A stretch of 33,725 nucleotides of DNA, from assembly GCA_964058805.1 (NCBI GenBank), contig CAXKVV010000447.1:1-33725 (forward strand), given 5' to 3'. Below, one piece after another: positions 23,286-33,725 of the stretch; position 1 is the first letter of the stretch, and each line of letters begins with the position of its first letter. The notes under the pieces are model-generated. The model had not been told where the DNA came from. It saw nothing but the letters and a program-made list of their open reading frames with translations, and made no database searches. The stretch is from Schoenoplectus triqueter (taxonomy: Eukaryota > Streptophyta > Magnoliopsida > Poales > Cyperaceae). The translations under genes were made by a program, and so were the position numbers.

Positions 23286-23887
23286 ATGTCAAACGAGCAG
23301 ATCTTTGATTCCGGTAGGACCACAGGAAAGGCCGAGGTAAGTTCCTTCACCGATTAAAATAATTACCAGACAATTAGGCTATGCATGCTTAGTTTTGATT
23401 TCTCTTTTCCCCTTGAAATTACGCAGGAGAAGACCGGTCGGCTTGTGGACAGTGCCTCCTCTGCAGCATCCAATGCAGCTGAATCAGCTAAGGAGGTCAA
23501 CACAAAGGACCTTTTTTCTAGGCTTGTTTACAACTTTGACGAATGTTTGGCCATTTCTGAATTCTTCAAACATGCATCTTGATTTGTCACCATTTTGGAC
23601 AGATCAATATTATTTATACCAATTACCAAATCCTGTATTATTTATTTCTTCTAGTTTTCTTTGACCAAAGGAAAATTCAACTTTGGATCATATTGCAGAC
23701 TGGGCACGATGCAAGGAACATAGCTTCTGGCACTGCAGAAAACATTAAGAACGCTGCTGCTGGTGCTGCTGATGCTGTCAAGAACACAACTGCAGGTGCC
23801 ATCGATGCCGTCAAGAACACAACTGCAGGTGCGGTTGGCAGTGTCAAGAGCACCGTTGGCATGACTGATGGCAGCTCCAAGCCCTGA
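23286..23887 (+). CDS. KIN/COR6.6-like small LEA stress protein, three exons
   Basis: Exons as read: 23286-23336 (MSNEQIFDSGRTTGKAE), 23427-23495 (EKTGRLVDSASSAASNA to SAKE) and 23699-23887 (TGHDARNIASGTAEN to SSKP, stop). The product is 102 residues, hydrophilic and Ala/Thr/Lys-rich, without signal peptide or membrane span. The opening QxGxxxGKAEEK pattern and three exons in phase 0 fit the Arabidopsis KIN1/KIN2/COR6.6 and pollen-coat-like LEA family, small soluble proteins induced by cold, drought and ABA. The last exon is longer than in KIN proteins (about 66 residues in all) because of an internal 11-residue repeat (GAADAVKNTTA, GAIDAVKNTTA, GAVGSVKSTVG), the LEA amphipathic-helix type. 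The exon 2 donor (GAG followed by GTCAAC) is weak and was chosen from family structure; without it the frame meets a stop. Intact. Confidence 0.8.
23773..23866 (+). repeat. 33-bp coding tandem repeat in the LEA-like gene
   Basis: GTCAAGAACACAACTGCAGG occurs twice exactly, 33 bp apart, followed by a diverged third copy (GGCAGTGTCAAGAGCACC). The period equals 11 codons, so the frame is kept. Confidence 0.8.
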
Positions 23888-26800
23888 ACGAAGAAACTAG
23901 CTTGATGCTAAATAATCTAGTCCAAGGCTGTTGCTTTTTTTTTATTTCGTTTAAATGCATTTCCTGTTTCAAGTTTTGAATTGGTTCTTCAATTTTGTTT
24001 TGTTGAGTTCTGTAGTTCATCGGAGTTTTTTTTGTTTAGTATTTGATGAAATATGTAGGCCTTGGATTTCCATTTAGCAAGAAATTTTGTTTATCAATTA
24101 ATCTCGAGGTTTTCGCTGGATATGCACTCATGCTTTTTTTACAATGAAGTAAGGTAATGATGTTTTCTTATTCTTTAGAATGGGATTTATAGATTGTCAA
24201 AATCAAAGAGCAACTCTTCTCAAAATCGATCGAAAAAGGTGTTGAGTTGGAATCCCATTCTCAGGATTCCTGTGGTTTCTGAGAATCCAGCTACACTACA
24301 GGAGAACCTGGAACGGAGAGCTCTCCCCTATTTTCTGCCCAACTCTTTGGTCTTAAGAATGACGGTTTTAAGAACGAGTGATTGCCCTTCTCCGACCCTT
24401 ACTGCCCAACCAATTTTCAAATCATTTCGATCTAACAATCTGAACTACAATCTGAAACACAGCTACTCAAGTCAAATTAGCCAAGTCCTTGATACATGCC
24501 ACTTTGTATGGTCACCTTCCATACATATAACTAATGTAAATACTAATTAAACATCTTATAGCTAGTTCGTAAATTCCAATTGTTTTCTAAAAAAATCGGA
24601 TAAACATCACTTATTAAATATTCCAAATAGCCATTTAGTAAGCTTCTGAATTTGCGCAGCCTGATGTGGAAGTCCGAATAACATATGTATGGAACAAGAA
24701 ATCACGAGATAACAGAGATCATTATCAATGTATAGAAATATATTAAAAAAAAATTTGTAGGTGCATACCTAATGACCATGCTGAACTTGGATAACAAGTT
24801 ATGTCTCCCTTGAAAATATAGAAATATCTCTTTTGTACAATATTACAGAGGAAAAAAACTCAGCTAAAACATGAAGGTGAAAAAAATTATGAGTATGAAT
24901 CCAATCGCCATAATTTTTATGTGTCAAGAAAATATCACCAACTTACTTTTTTATTTATAATTTAAATTGACAACCAAATTTGTAATTCAAACAGTTGACC
25001 TTATTAATTTCACTGTAAATGAATGTCCGTAAAATTTCATGAGTTTTAAATGTCAACTTATATCGGAACAAATGATAACAAAATGAATTAATCTAATTAA
25101 CAAAACTATTAAGAAGTTAGAAGGTGGCACCACCACTACAACTAATATGGCGGGTTCAAACTCCAATGAACATTGGGAGAGGATATAATACTTTAAAAAA
25201 TTGGGCGCGGAATCGACCTGTAATATAAAGAAGGCTTATAATAAATAAAATATAATTGTTTAATTTTTATGCAGCCATTTTGTTATCATTTATTATAATA
25301 TAGAATTTTATGAAATATTATAAGCGCATCTAGCATTAAATTAATAAAATTAATAGTATGGATTCCAAGTTGAGAGTCAAATTTTAAAATATTAAACTAA
25401 AAGGTGGCACACAGAAAGTGATGGTATGAAACCTCCTCAAAAAATAAATTCATCCTTTAACTTATGATGAACCAAATAAAAAGAAAATTTTATCAAGTTA
25501 GTTTTTATCAAATGTCTATAAGAGAAAAAAAAACAACTAACAAGACATAATTTGTTTGTCATCAATTATTTACAAAAAAAAGTTGATGAGTTTGCACTGC
25601 TTTGGGTTTTTTTTTTCTACCGACTTTTTGTGTTTTCACCCTTTTTCATATTTTTTATTTTTTTCCATTCCAAAACCAATATGTCATTCCTCACTCATAT
25701 CTTATTTTATGTTTTAGTTCTTTGCTTTCAAAGTAATTAAGAAGAGGGAACTGTAACTTTTAAATGCTTCAAAAATTTTATAAAACTTACGTAACGTTAA
25801 AGTTATATGCGGGTCCCACGTAAATATGAGTGTTAAAAAAGAATGCGCCAATACCATTTTACAATTTAAAAAGATGAGTTGTAACTAGACATTCTCCTTT
25901 CGGATCTAACGGGATTATAGAACGATGGAATTTGATAAAAACTTTTAAAAAATCAGATTTTAAGAGCTTAATTTTTAAAGAATGAGTCCAGCTTTAAGAA
26001 GTCTGGTCTTTACTAAATCTTTCGGACTATAAAAACTGAGTAAAGACCGGATAAAGATCCACAGGTAAGGGTTTGATTTTTTTTACGATTAGTTATTTTT
26101 AATGTTAATTTATATTTATCTAAAAATATTAAATTATATTTTGATATTTTTGATATTTTGATATTTTATTTTAATTTTTTTTTTGAATTTTTTAAGTATA
26201 ACTAATATATAATATATAATATTATATAAAGAGTCTGAAAAAAATCAGATTAAAAGATAAATTTTTTTAAAATTGAGTCTAATTCTTAAAAAATCCGGTT
26301 TTATCATTAAAAAAACGGACCAAACTTACAAATACCTAATAAGAGTCGGGTTCAAAAACTGAGTCCTTACCTACCTTGAGTTCAAAATTTCCGAGTCACG
26401 GAAAAGTCACATGCATCAAGTAAATTTTTAGGTTTGTAACAAAAATATTTTCAATTAAATTTCAATAGGTTCTCTATTCCGATTTTGCCTATTATCACTC
26501 AAGAAAAGAAGACAGACCCTGGAAATTCAACATTTCACTAAATAAACATCTTGATGCTGGTATTCTTTGATTCTGGAAAAACAAAACCGAACCAGACAGT
26601 GAAAACAAAAATATTATAATATTTTAATTGAAACTGAACCGAATTAAACGTAAATCTATTCTATTTTATTCAATTTGCACGCCCCAAGCTCAGTAGGATA
26701 TAGATTGATAGTCCCAGTACCCTTTTAGTTGTTTTACCTCTAGATGGTCAATTTTTCTGGCTTAGATTGCTAGTTTCCCCCTTCTATTCCAGGAACAATC

Positions 26801-28024
26801 TTTGTAAAAAATTAATTTTAAATCTTAATTAAAACAATCCCTACGGGGCTTTCTACACAAAAAGAATAAAACACTCTATACAGCCTATTGTCATCCTTAA
26901 TCTAAAGATCACCTCTTGGGCCTTTAATTGTCCAAATTAAATCTGTTAGAACTTTCTCTGCTTTATGGCCTCTTTTTTTTCTTCTTTTTCTTTTTATTAG
27001 TGCTCCAGTTATCCAGTGTGACTGCACATACAGTTTCAAATTAAGAGGACAAATCATAATTAGTCAATTATTATTGCTGAATGGTTTTTTCTTTTTGCTG
27101 CATTACATGTTTACATAGATAAAATACTAAAATAGCATTCACTCTACACTTCAACTCAACTAGTTATGTTTTCTTTGCAGAAGCCCAAACACTTGGTTAT
27201 TTTGATAATTAATTCAAAGACCAAAAGTATAATTAGGGAACTTGAAGTACCTCGACAATGAGTCAATACTAATTTCTGGAGATAATTATTATGAGGAGGA
27301 TCCAATAATCATGGTTATTGATGTATGTCGTGTCTGTTTACTAATTCATGTCAAAGTTGAATGTATTTTATATCATCTCAATTGCATATTTATAAACAAA
27401 TTATAAAATTTTAATGTCATTTCAATAGTCATCAAGTTGGTTAAATCATAAAATTTAGTTTGTTAATTTTATAAACGCTTGATGTACATAACTAATATTA
27501 AAATGATGTAACTTCTTGTGTAGACATACAGGAATATATATAAACAAATATTCATTCAATTAATTCTGTTATCTAAGAATTTAAATAATTATTATTTAAT
27601 ACTTAATTTTACAAACACTTGATGTAACTATGGTCATTTAATATCTCCTCAATTATTATACGGAAGGAAGCAAAGAGAATAACTAAATGTCTACACCCTA
27701 AAACAAACTAATTGTCTAAATCTGAGATTTATGTTGGGATCGGGGCCATCGGGCTCACAAAAGGAAGTGAAAGGAGGGGCTCTATAAAGAGCAAGAAAAA
27801 GGTGCGAACTCTCTATACCATAGAGAGTGTAACCAGATAAAGATGAACTTGGGTTAATTATTCATTATGCTTGATCAAAATTTACACAATACAATGTGCT
27901 ACAAGTACCAGTGGATCAACACAAGAAACTAATTACAACCATTTGACCAAGTCAAACTAAACAACGCCTAGTATAACGGATTGTGAAATTGGAATCGTTT
28001 GGTAAAGGAAAAATATAAAGCTTG
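23888..28024. other. Long intergenic region, no gene seen
   Basis: About 4.1 kb of AT-rich DNA with no supportable coding region. Small structures: AGAATGGGATT (24177-24187) and its inverse AATCCCATTCT (24251-24261), possibly a tiny MITE; a B-box-like GGTTCAAACTCC near 25153; repeated GAGTC / CGGATTTT-like words at 25900-26390, suggesting an old DNA transposon; and two short perfect hairpins at 27779-27828. The open frames in this stretch have no family features. Confidence 0.5.
27779..27828. repeat. Two adjacent perfect hairpins
   Basis: GCTCT-ATAA-AGAGC at 27779-27792 and ACTCTCTA-TACCA-TAGAGAGT at 27808-27828 lie 15 bases apart. The first also contains a TATAAA word. They sit in a more GC-rich stretch beginning TGTTGGGATCGGGGCC at 27733, which may be part of an LTR or small element. 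Confidence 0.5.
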
Positions 28025-28195
28025 CTGCCTCTGAAGAAAGAAAACAAAGAATCGTTTATTTATGTACAAGGAGCAACAAACAGGAGCCTCCTGCCTCTGA
28101 AGAAAGAAAAGAGAAAGAACCCTTAATTTATATACAACGAGCAACCAGGAAATCCCCTGCCACTGAAGAAAGAAAAGAAAGAATCTTAGGCAGCA
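28025..28195. repeat. 66-bp tandem repeat, about 2.6 copies
   Basis: CTGCCTCTGAAGAAAGAAAA starts at 28025 and 28091, and CTGCCACTGAAGAAAGAAAA at 28157: exactly 66 bp apart each time. Each unit also contains TTATRTACAANGAGCAAC. It lies about 480 bp upstream of the F-box start. The minus-strand frame across it is open because 66 is a multiple of three; no protein is supported. Confidence 0.8.
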
Positions 28196-28670
28196 ATTAT
28201 TCCAGAGAGAGAAATTTAGAGGCAAGTACACTCAGTCTCTTTTTCTTTCCATTCAGTTTCTTTTTTTCCCCTTGTTGTAATTACTAATTAGTGATCATAT
28301 CTGTACTTAGTTTTTGCTTCCGTGTCCTATGAATTTTAGTCGTGTTGCTCTATTTCTTGGGTTCTTTTGCATAAATTGCTTCCATTTGATGAAAACAACT
28401 CCAAATTTTTATACTTAAAATTATAGAGAAACAAAGCAGCCTTCCACATGTAAGACACTCCTATTGCAATTTGGCAATTGACTGCAGAAAACATCATCAA
28501 TCAGAAGTAATTTATCATAAACCCAAGTTTGTTTTGACAAAATTATGTTTTCTTGAAGAAATCTTGAGCTTCATAAACGATTAAACCTCTGTCAGTCTAT
28601 AATAGCCCCTTTTCTTTATGCAATACAAACTTCTGATACACTGTGATTACCCCAGTATCAGGATTGAAGA

Positions 28671-29752
28671 ATGGCACAGGATCAAGCAAGACCGCAATCA
28701 AAATGGACAGATCTCAATAATGATTTGCTCTACGTCATCTACAGAAAACTCAATGATATCTTCGACTTCATGAGCGTACATGCTGTATGCAAATCGTGGC
28801 GTACTGCCATGCCTCTGCATGCCAACAACCCACCTCAGCTGCCATACCTGCTCAGTGATGACTTCAGGTTGTACTCACTCGGCACTGGCCAGACTCGTAT
28901 TCTCCGTGCACCCAATGACCAAAGCAAGATGTTCTTTGGACAATCACATGGGTATCTGGTCACATATGAATGCCTGACCTTCACGGGTCCCAGTAAACCA
29001 TTTACCAGTACAGCTCCCATTCTCTTCAATCCATTTACCAAAGTTCAGCGCCGTCTCCCTTTCAATGAGTTCAGCTTTTATAGTCCATTCTTCATCGGTA
29101 TGAATGCTCTCCCAGATTTTGACGATGATATGGTAATATATATGAAAAGCCTTGGAAGAAGAGATTGGCTAGCATTTTGGCACAAAGAGGAAAGGAAGTG
29201 GCATTGGGTACCTTTTTTTGAGGTTGATGCAAGAACAATATACAAAAAGAGGCTCTTTTATTGTAGTTGCAGGTTAAGACTCACAACGGCTCTTGACTTG
29301 ATGACTAGAAATAAATTGTGGGATATAGAGTTTCCTTATAACGTAAATAATTTCTGTTGCCTAGTTGAGGCAGCTGGTGCTTTGCTGGGAATTACACAAC
29401 ATGCTCCTTCCCACACTATGGTGTATGGATCAAAGAGTGTTCTTTTGAGGTATACCGACTTGAAGAAGAGAAGGAACCTCCCTGTTGGGTCAAGTTGAAC
29501 AACATCGGCGATCAGATGGTATTCTTGAATAGATATGAAGGGCTCTGCTTATCTGCTAGTAGTTTTGATGGAATCAGAGGGAATTGCATCTACTTTACAT
29601 CATGGAATGGATTGCGCGGACCCAAATGTAGGACACATGTTCTAAGGTATGATTTGGGGAAGAAAAGTGCTGAAGTGGTGGGCTACAGTACACAGTTATT
29701 TGGGACCTGGATTGTGCCTAATGTGTTTGGAACTACTAGCAAAGATAAATGA
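28671..29752 (+). pseudogene. F-box/DUF295 protein with one frameshift
   Basis: F-box proteins of this type are thought to act as substrate adaptors of SCF ubiquitin ligases. The N-terminal F-box reads WTDLNNDLLYVIYRKL, then VHAVCKSWRTAM (residues ~12-48). The DUF295 part follows: YSLGTGQTRILRAP, GQSHGYLVTYE, APILFNPFTKVQRRLP and LAFWHKEERKWHWVPF. The first frame ends at TGA 29496-29498. The family pattern continues in the frame shifted by one lost base (or two gained): FEVYRLEEEKEPPCWVK, then MVFLNRYEGLCLSASS, NCIYFTSWNG and SAEVVGYSTQ to the stop at 29752. The shift lies at about 29425-29440, between MVYGSK and FEVYRL. The combined length (~360 residues) is normal for the family. No intron borders explain the shift, so this is either a recent pseudogene or a sequencing error. 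A TATAATAG word at about 28599 could be the promoter. Confidence 0.82.
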
Positions 29753-31268
29753 CACCATATATAGCGTCTTGTATTATCATCTGCTAGAAAGAGGAATTAC
29801 CACTTGGGTTAGGACATACAGGTAGAAAAAACCGTCTCGTGTTCATTTTTTTTCTATTCTATAATAATTTTGTTTTGTCAGTATGATGCTATGAATTGAT
29901 ATGCTAATTCTTTTATTGATGCATTTACTTTGTTCTATTATTACCATGGGTAAATGTTTCTTAACAAAGGCCTGATGAGAATGGTGTACTGCTGTTATTG
30001 GCAAAAAAAAACTAGTACCAGTTATAGGTACTAGTTTACCTTTAATTCTTTGACACAAATTAAGTACTAACTGGATTCTGAAGTAACTGAAGGTAAAGTA
30101 CTACAAATTAAAAATTCATCCAGCTAATCATCAGCCAAATATTATGCTGCTTTGTTTTCCAGATGTGATCCATTCAATGGCATCTCTGATCTGCTTGAGT
30201 TGATGAATATTATTTATATGTTGCATTAAATATTTGTATTTAAATTTTACCACTTCGAAATCCATGCCTTAGGCTCCAGTGTAAGTACAAAATATGCTCA
30301 TTTTAAAGTAAACCTTCACTAAAATGAGAAGTAACTTACAAAATACCAGAATGCTGCAAAGTTCATATCCTGTGAAGTACATGTATTTCTAACTGTTATA
30401 GGATACTCATCACTCGTCATATGTTTTCAATTGTGGGATAATTTATCATCTGGCATTGGCAAAACCTAATGCAAGTAGCAAAAATGAAAAGGGGGAAAAG
30501 GTGGATAAAAAAATGCACTGATTTAGAACAAACAAATTCTATCAATTTTCCAATCTTCATTTCTACCAAATCCAATTTGGTAGAATTGCTCAACAAGAAA
30601 TTGGATGGTCGGCTGAAAGTTACCACAATTCCAATTTGTAAATTGAGATGCTCATAATGGAACTTTGACAGTATAACTGTAGAAGCATATATATTTACCA
30701 TTGCATGACAAATGAAGAGAAAAGCTAAAAGGAAATGCTTGATTCAAGGTGCTAAACAATATTGCATTAGCAGCAGGTAGAAAATATTACATTTTAAGTA
30801 GGAAACTAGGGAGTAGAGACCTTACGCTTCTGGCATTCCTTTTTTTGTCAAATTTTATTGCACGTATTTTCCTTTTACCAACTTTCTTTGCCTGAAATAG
30901 TTTCCAATGAATAATCTATAGAAAACCGATGTACATTTTGAAGATGATGTAGAACCTAAATGATAAAGCAGCCATACACGCCTAATAGCCAATGACAATA
31001 TAACTCCAGTTGATGAGGGATTGCACCATTAATCCAACTATTTGGGTGTTTGGGTCAATTTAATCATGTTTGTTTACCCAAATAGGAACCCAACCCAAGG
31101 CACGCATTCTTCATGGGAACAAAATTGTAGATAGAACTAAAGTTTCTTTCCTCCTGTTCGTTCCCTCTTTCTCCAGCTCTTAAACATTGAACAATAAATA
31201 ATAAATTCAATTCATAAAATTTGAAGAAAAAAGAAGTGAAAAATAAGAATGGAAAATGTTTAGGATGC
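29753..31268. other. Intergenic region
   Basis: No gene seen. A perfect 9-bp hairpin ACTAGTACC / GGTACTAGT (30011-30019 with 30027-30035) is present; such words are common in CACTA-type subterminal repeats. The rest is AT-rich and plain. Confidence 0.5.
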
Positions 31269-31523
31269 ACCATAGTTGATACTAAATTGCTACCATATTA
31301 TTATTCTGAGTTACTATTCACAGTAACAATTTAATTTATTCAACTTATATTGTATAGTATTTTATTCTTTAATTAAAATAGCACAATTTTAAATAATAAT
31401 TCATTTAGGTTGAATAACAAAACACTATATAAAACAAATTAAATAAATTAAGTCATTGTTATGAACAATAACTTGTTTAACTTGAATAATAACACAATAT
31501 CGATTTATAATATCAACTATGGT
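31269..31523. mobile_element. Fold-back MITE with long inverted arms, 255 bp
   Basis: ACCATAGTTGATA at the left end matches the inverse of the right end exactly. The homology continues, with gaps, along most of both arms (TTATTATTC, GTTACTATTCACAGTAAC against GTTATTGTTCATAACAATG, AATTTATTCAACTT-like words) towards a centre near 31397. No coding capacity. The target duplication could not be fixed. Confidence 0.65.
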
Positions 31524-31776
31524 ATCTCTCTATCTATTCCAAATAAGAATAGAGCAAACATTGATTTGTAAGAACGTCATTTGCAAAAACAGATCGGACT
31601 TTACATGAGAATAAGCATCAATTCTGGAAAAAAAAATCAATTAAGGTCCAGAGAGATTAATATTTAAGATTAGATAATACATAAACCAACAACAATTTTG
31701 TTTTTAAGATGATAAATTCACACTGATATGCAAGATTTCAAATCAACAACAGATTCCAGCTCCATAACACTGCACG

Positions 31777-32747
31777 TCAGTAGGCCTCTTTTGCTCTGAG
31801 AATATTAATAACATCTTTGACATCCTCAAGCCTACCTGAAAAATAGCAAACCAAAGATGCTTCTTATCAACTGAAAGTTAGGTTGATGTCACAGGTTGAA
31901 AACCTGGATAGAGAGTTATTTATGGACATTCAAAATTTGGGTGGTTTAGGCCGCCATCTTTATCTCCAAAAAAAAAAAGGTAGTAGATGCAATTTGCTTC
32001 ATTAATTTTTAAACTTAATCCGATCTCTCTTAGACAGTAGTATATCATAATTTGTGTGCACAGCAAACAGAAACATTTCTGACAATACATGATACCCAAT
32101 GGAGCCCTGCATTGTTTTCAAGTAAAGTCCAACATAAACCAAACATAAAGAACGGTGCCCTAATTCAATTGTGAAGCACCAAATATTCACTTGGAAGATA
32201 CTAGTAGGCACTAAGATGCAGTATCATGCAGAAATTATTTTTGAGCATCTTCAATGAGTTCTCTGTGGAGCATGTATAAATATAAAATGTGCTCAAATCT
32301 AAGCTCTAAACATGCTGCTGATAAGACAAAGGGTGGGAATATTACCTTCATCAGTTGCTGGAACTGCATCATCATAAAAGTCAGGAACTAGCAAATTGTG
32401 CACATTTGCACTGCTATTAGTTCTCATGTCAGATAATTTCTGGTGGAGTTCTGGCATTGCTTTCAAAATATCTACAGATGTAAGAATTATATATCAAAGT
32501 TACATACTGATGCACAAGCAAGACCGTACAAACTTGAACAGACTTAAAGAAAATTAGAAGGCCTCACTGGATGAAGTAATTAGCTTCCAATAAAAATTCT
32601 GTGGTTACCTTGAAAAGATTTCTGTACAGAATCATCTTCAAATAAACTCAGCGTCTCAGCAATTGATGCATCAAATTTGGTGCATAAATTGGAGCCTTTC
32701 TCCAATAAAGAGATCTTTCTATTGAGTTCTTCATGTTCCTTTCCAAC
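31777..32747 (-). CDS. 3' end of a coiled-coil protein gene (possibly MIS12-like kinetochore protein)
   Basis: Three exons join in frame on the minus strand: 32747-32609 (after a GGACAG acceptor; VGKEHEELNRKISLLEKG to LFEDDSVQKSFQ), 32471-32346 (DILKAMPELHQKLSDMR to DDAVPATDE) and 31835-31777 (GRLEDVKDVINILRAKEAY, TGA). All borders are GT-AG, and the split codons at both junctions resolve cleanly (Asp and Gly). The first exon is charged with heptad-like Leu/Ile spacing, so a coiled coil is likely. The layout, with a coiled coil, then an E-x-L-x-L-F/Y-E-x-x-S-V-x-x-x-F-Q pattern and a short C-terminal helix, reminds me of plant MIS12, a kinetochore subunit; this is a weak inference. The start and upstream exons are outside the window. 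Confidence 0.7.
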
Positions 32748-32826
32748 CTGTCCATAAAAAGGGCAAGGTAGAAAAATGAAAGTTTGTATTGCATACCATA
32801 TAAGCAGGTACCAAATTTCTTTTTTA

Positions 32827-33284
32827 CTAGCTATATACATGCGCGTTGCAGCAGACTCTTTTATTTAAACATTGAAACATTATAAGATAAAAAAATTACA
32901 TTTATAAATTATAAATTCACCAGATTATAGAGAAAACCTATAATAAAGACTATATTTAATCTTGGATGAGATTTTTGCACAATATGAGTTAATGATTCAT
33001 GATTTTTATGGTAAGAAAAGTAAATTATTCTAACATATATTATCAACATTAATTTCTTACCAAATATGCACAAGGTTGCTAAATAAAAATAATAATATTA
33101 TGGAAATAATAGTATATAAGGGAAAGAAATAGAGAGAGGGGATTAATGGACGCGATCGCATACGTTCGATCAATCAAAAATAAATATTATTCATCTAATT
33201 GAGGGATAAAATGGGAATAATAAAAAATCACCATGACAAAAAATGGACCCTCCAATTCTTAAATGCTTTATATAATAGTATAGA
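32827..33284 (-). mobile_element. Non-autonomous Helitron, 458 bp, in an intron
   Basis: Read on the minus strand it begins TCTATACTATTATATAAAGC, the typical 5' end of plant Helitrons. It ends GCAACGCGCATGTATATAGCTAG, a GC-rich near-palindrome about 10 bases before a terminal CTAG. It sits between an A (5' side) and a T (3' side), the standard Helitron target, without target duplication. It carries no Rep/helicase coding sequence. It lies about 80 bp upstream of the first visible exon of the minus-strand coiled-coil gene, so it is probably intronic. Confidence 0.75.
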
Positions 33285-33725
33285 TAACCCTTGCAAAATA
33301 TCTCATGTTTTATGAATCAATTGCCAAACTCCAACATTAGTGAATTTGGAAAAAAAAATTCCTTCTTTTCCTTTGAATAAATAAACACCATTCTGTTAAT
33401 TATGTTCAAGCACAAAGTTATAATGTGAGATCAGTTCCCAAACAGAATGTTAAGCTAAGTAAATAAGCATTTGTGCATTAATTATAGAAAACAATAGTAT
33501 ATTGGTATCCTAATATGAAGCTTTAAGACAGAAAAAAAGGAGTGGTATAGTCAGGACAATTTAAGACAGCAAAGTTCCACTTAGGATAAATCAAACTTTT
33601 AACTATTTTGAACAATATATAGACTTCTGTGCAATTCTCTATGCATATTGTAGGAGCATTTGCAAAATTCTCTTTTAATGTCATTTTTTGCACTTTTTTG
33701 TTCAATTTGACATGTTAATAAAAAC
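33285..33725. other. Probable intron of the minus-strand gene
   Basis: AT-rich with no exon recognised on either strand. It probably continues the intron upstream of the exon at 32609-32747. Confidence 0.4.

Noticed and set aside
23385..23664. Unspliced open frames across LEA exon 2
   Set aside because: They run into intron sequence; the spliced three-exon model fits the KIN family.
24194..24550. 118-residue open frame in the intergenic region
   Set aside because: No ATG at its start, no domain or splice context, and it overlaps an inverted-repeat element; probably chance.
25140..25165. B-box-like GGTTCAAACTCC as a SINE
   Set aside because: No convincing A box, poly(A) tail or target duplication around it.
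27968..28231. Minus-strand 87-residue open frame
   Set aside because: Open only because the 66-bp repeat keeps frame; composition is low-complexity Phe/Leu without a family match.

Overview
The window looks like nuclear DNA of a flowering plant, most likely a eudicot. It is AT-rich, has GT-AG introns, carries plant gene families (plastid-type beta-amylase, KIN/LEA-like stress protein, F-box/DUF295) and contains plant-type transposons (hAT, Gypsy, Copia, Helitron, MITEs). Nothing bacterial, organellar or viral was seen. All calls come from reading the sequence by eye; no database search was possible.

Layout. 1-1735 (+): last three exons of a BAM1-like beta-amylase. 1736-4853: intergenic, ending in a 422-bp hAT-type MITE (4282-4703) with an 8-bp target duplication. 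4862-9684: a complete but dead 4.8-kb hAT transposon with matching TIRs, a perfect 8-bp target duplication (TGTATGTG), a decayed BED/RNaseH-like/hATC transposase and a 122-bp tandem repeat leader. 9693-11407: intergenic DNA running into a ~900-bp TAATCATAA-type low-complexity tract. 11408-15185: one old Gypsy-type element whose 5' half (LTR, PBS, start of gag) is inverted relative to its 3' half (gag, PPT, LTR); the duplicated pentamer GTTTC at both outer LTR ends shows it was one insertion. 15513-20600: a young, nearly intact 5.1-kb Copia element (two identical-length 142-bp LTRs, TSD GGGCG) with three nonsense codons in its single gag-pol frame. The DNA split by these two elements holds coding-like pieces that may be the wreck of a host gene. 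21975-22302: decayed beta-amylase fragment. 23286-23887 (+): intact three-exon KIN/COR6.6-like LEA gene. 23888-28670: mostly featureless, with small inverted repeats and a 66-bp tandem repeat. 28671-29752 (+): F-box/DUF295 gene with one frameshift. 29753-31776: intergenic with a 255-bp fold-back MITE. 31777-32747 (-): last three exons of a coiled-coil protein gene (possibly MIS12-like). 32827-33284 (-): a 458-bp non-autonomous Helitron in the next intron of that gene.

The genes do not form a pathway; this is gene-poor sequence between single genes, shaped by nested and rearranged transposons. The two most interesting points are the half-inverted Gypsy element with matching target duplication, and dense arrays of a CGTTATAACG palindrome shared by two unrelated transposons (the hAT subterminal region and the Gypsy LTRs), including an identical 18-mer.
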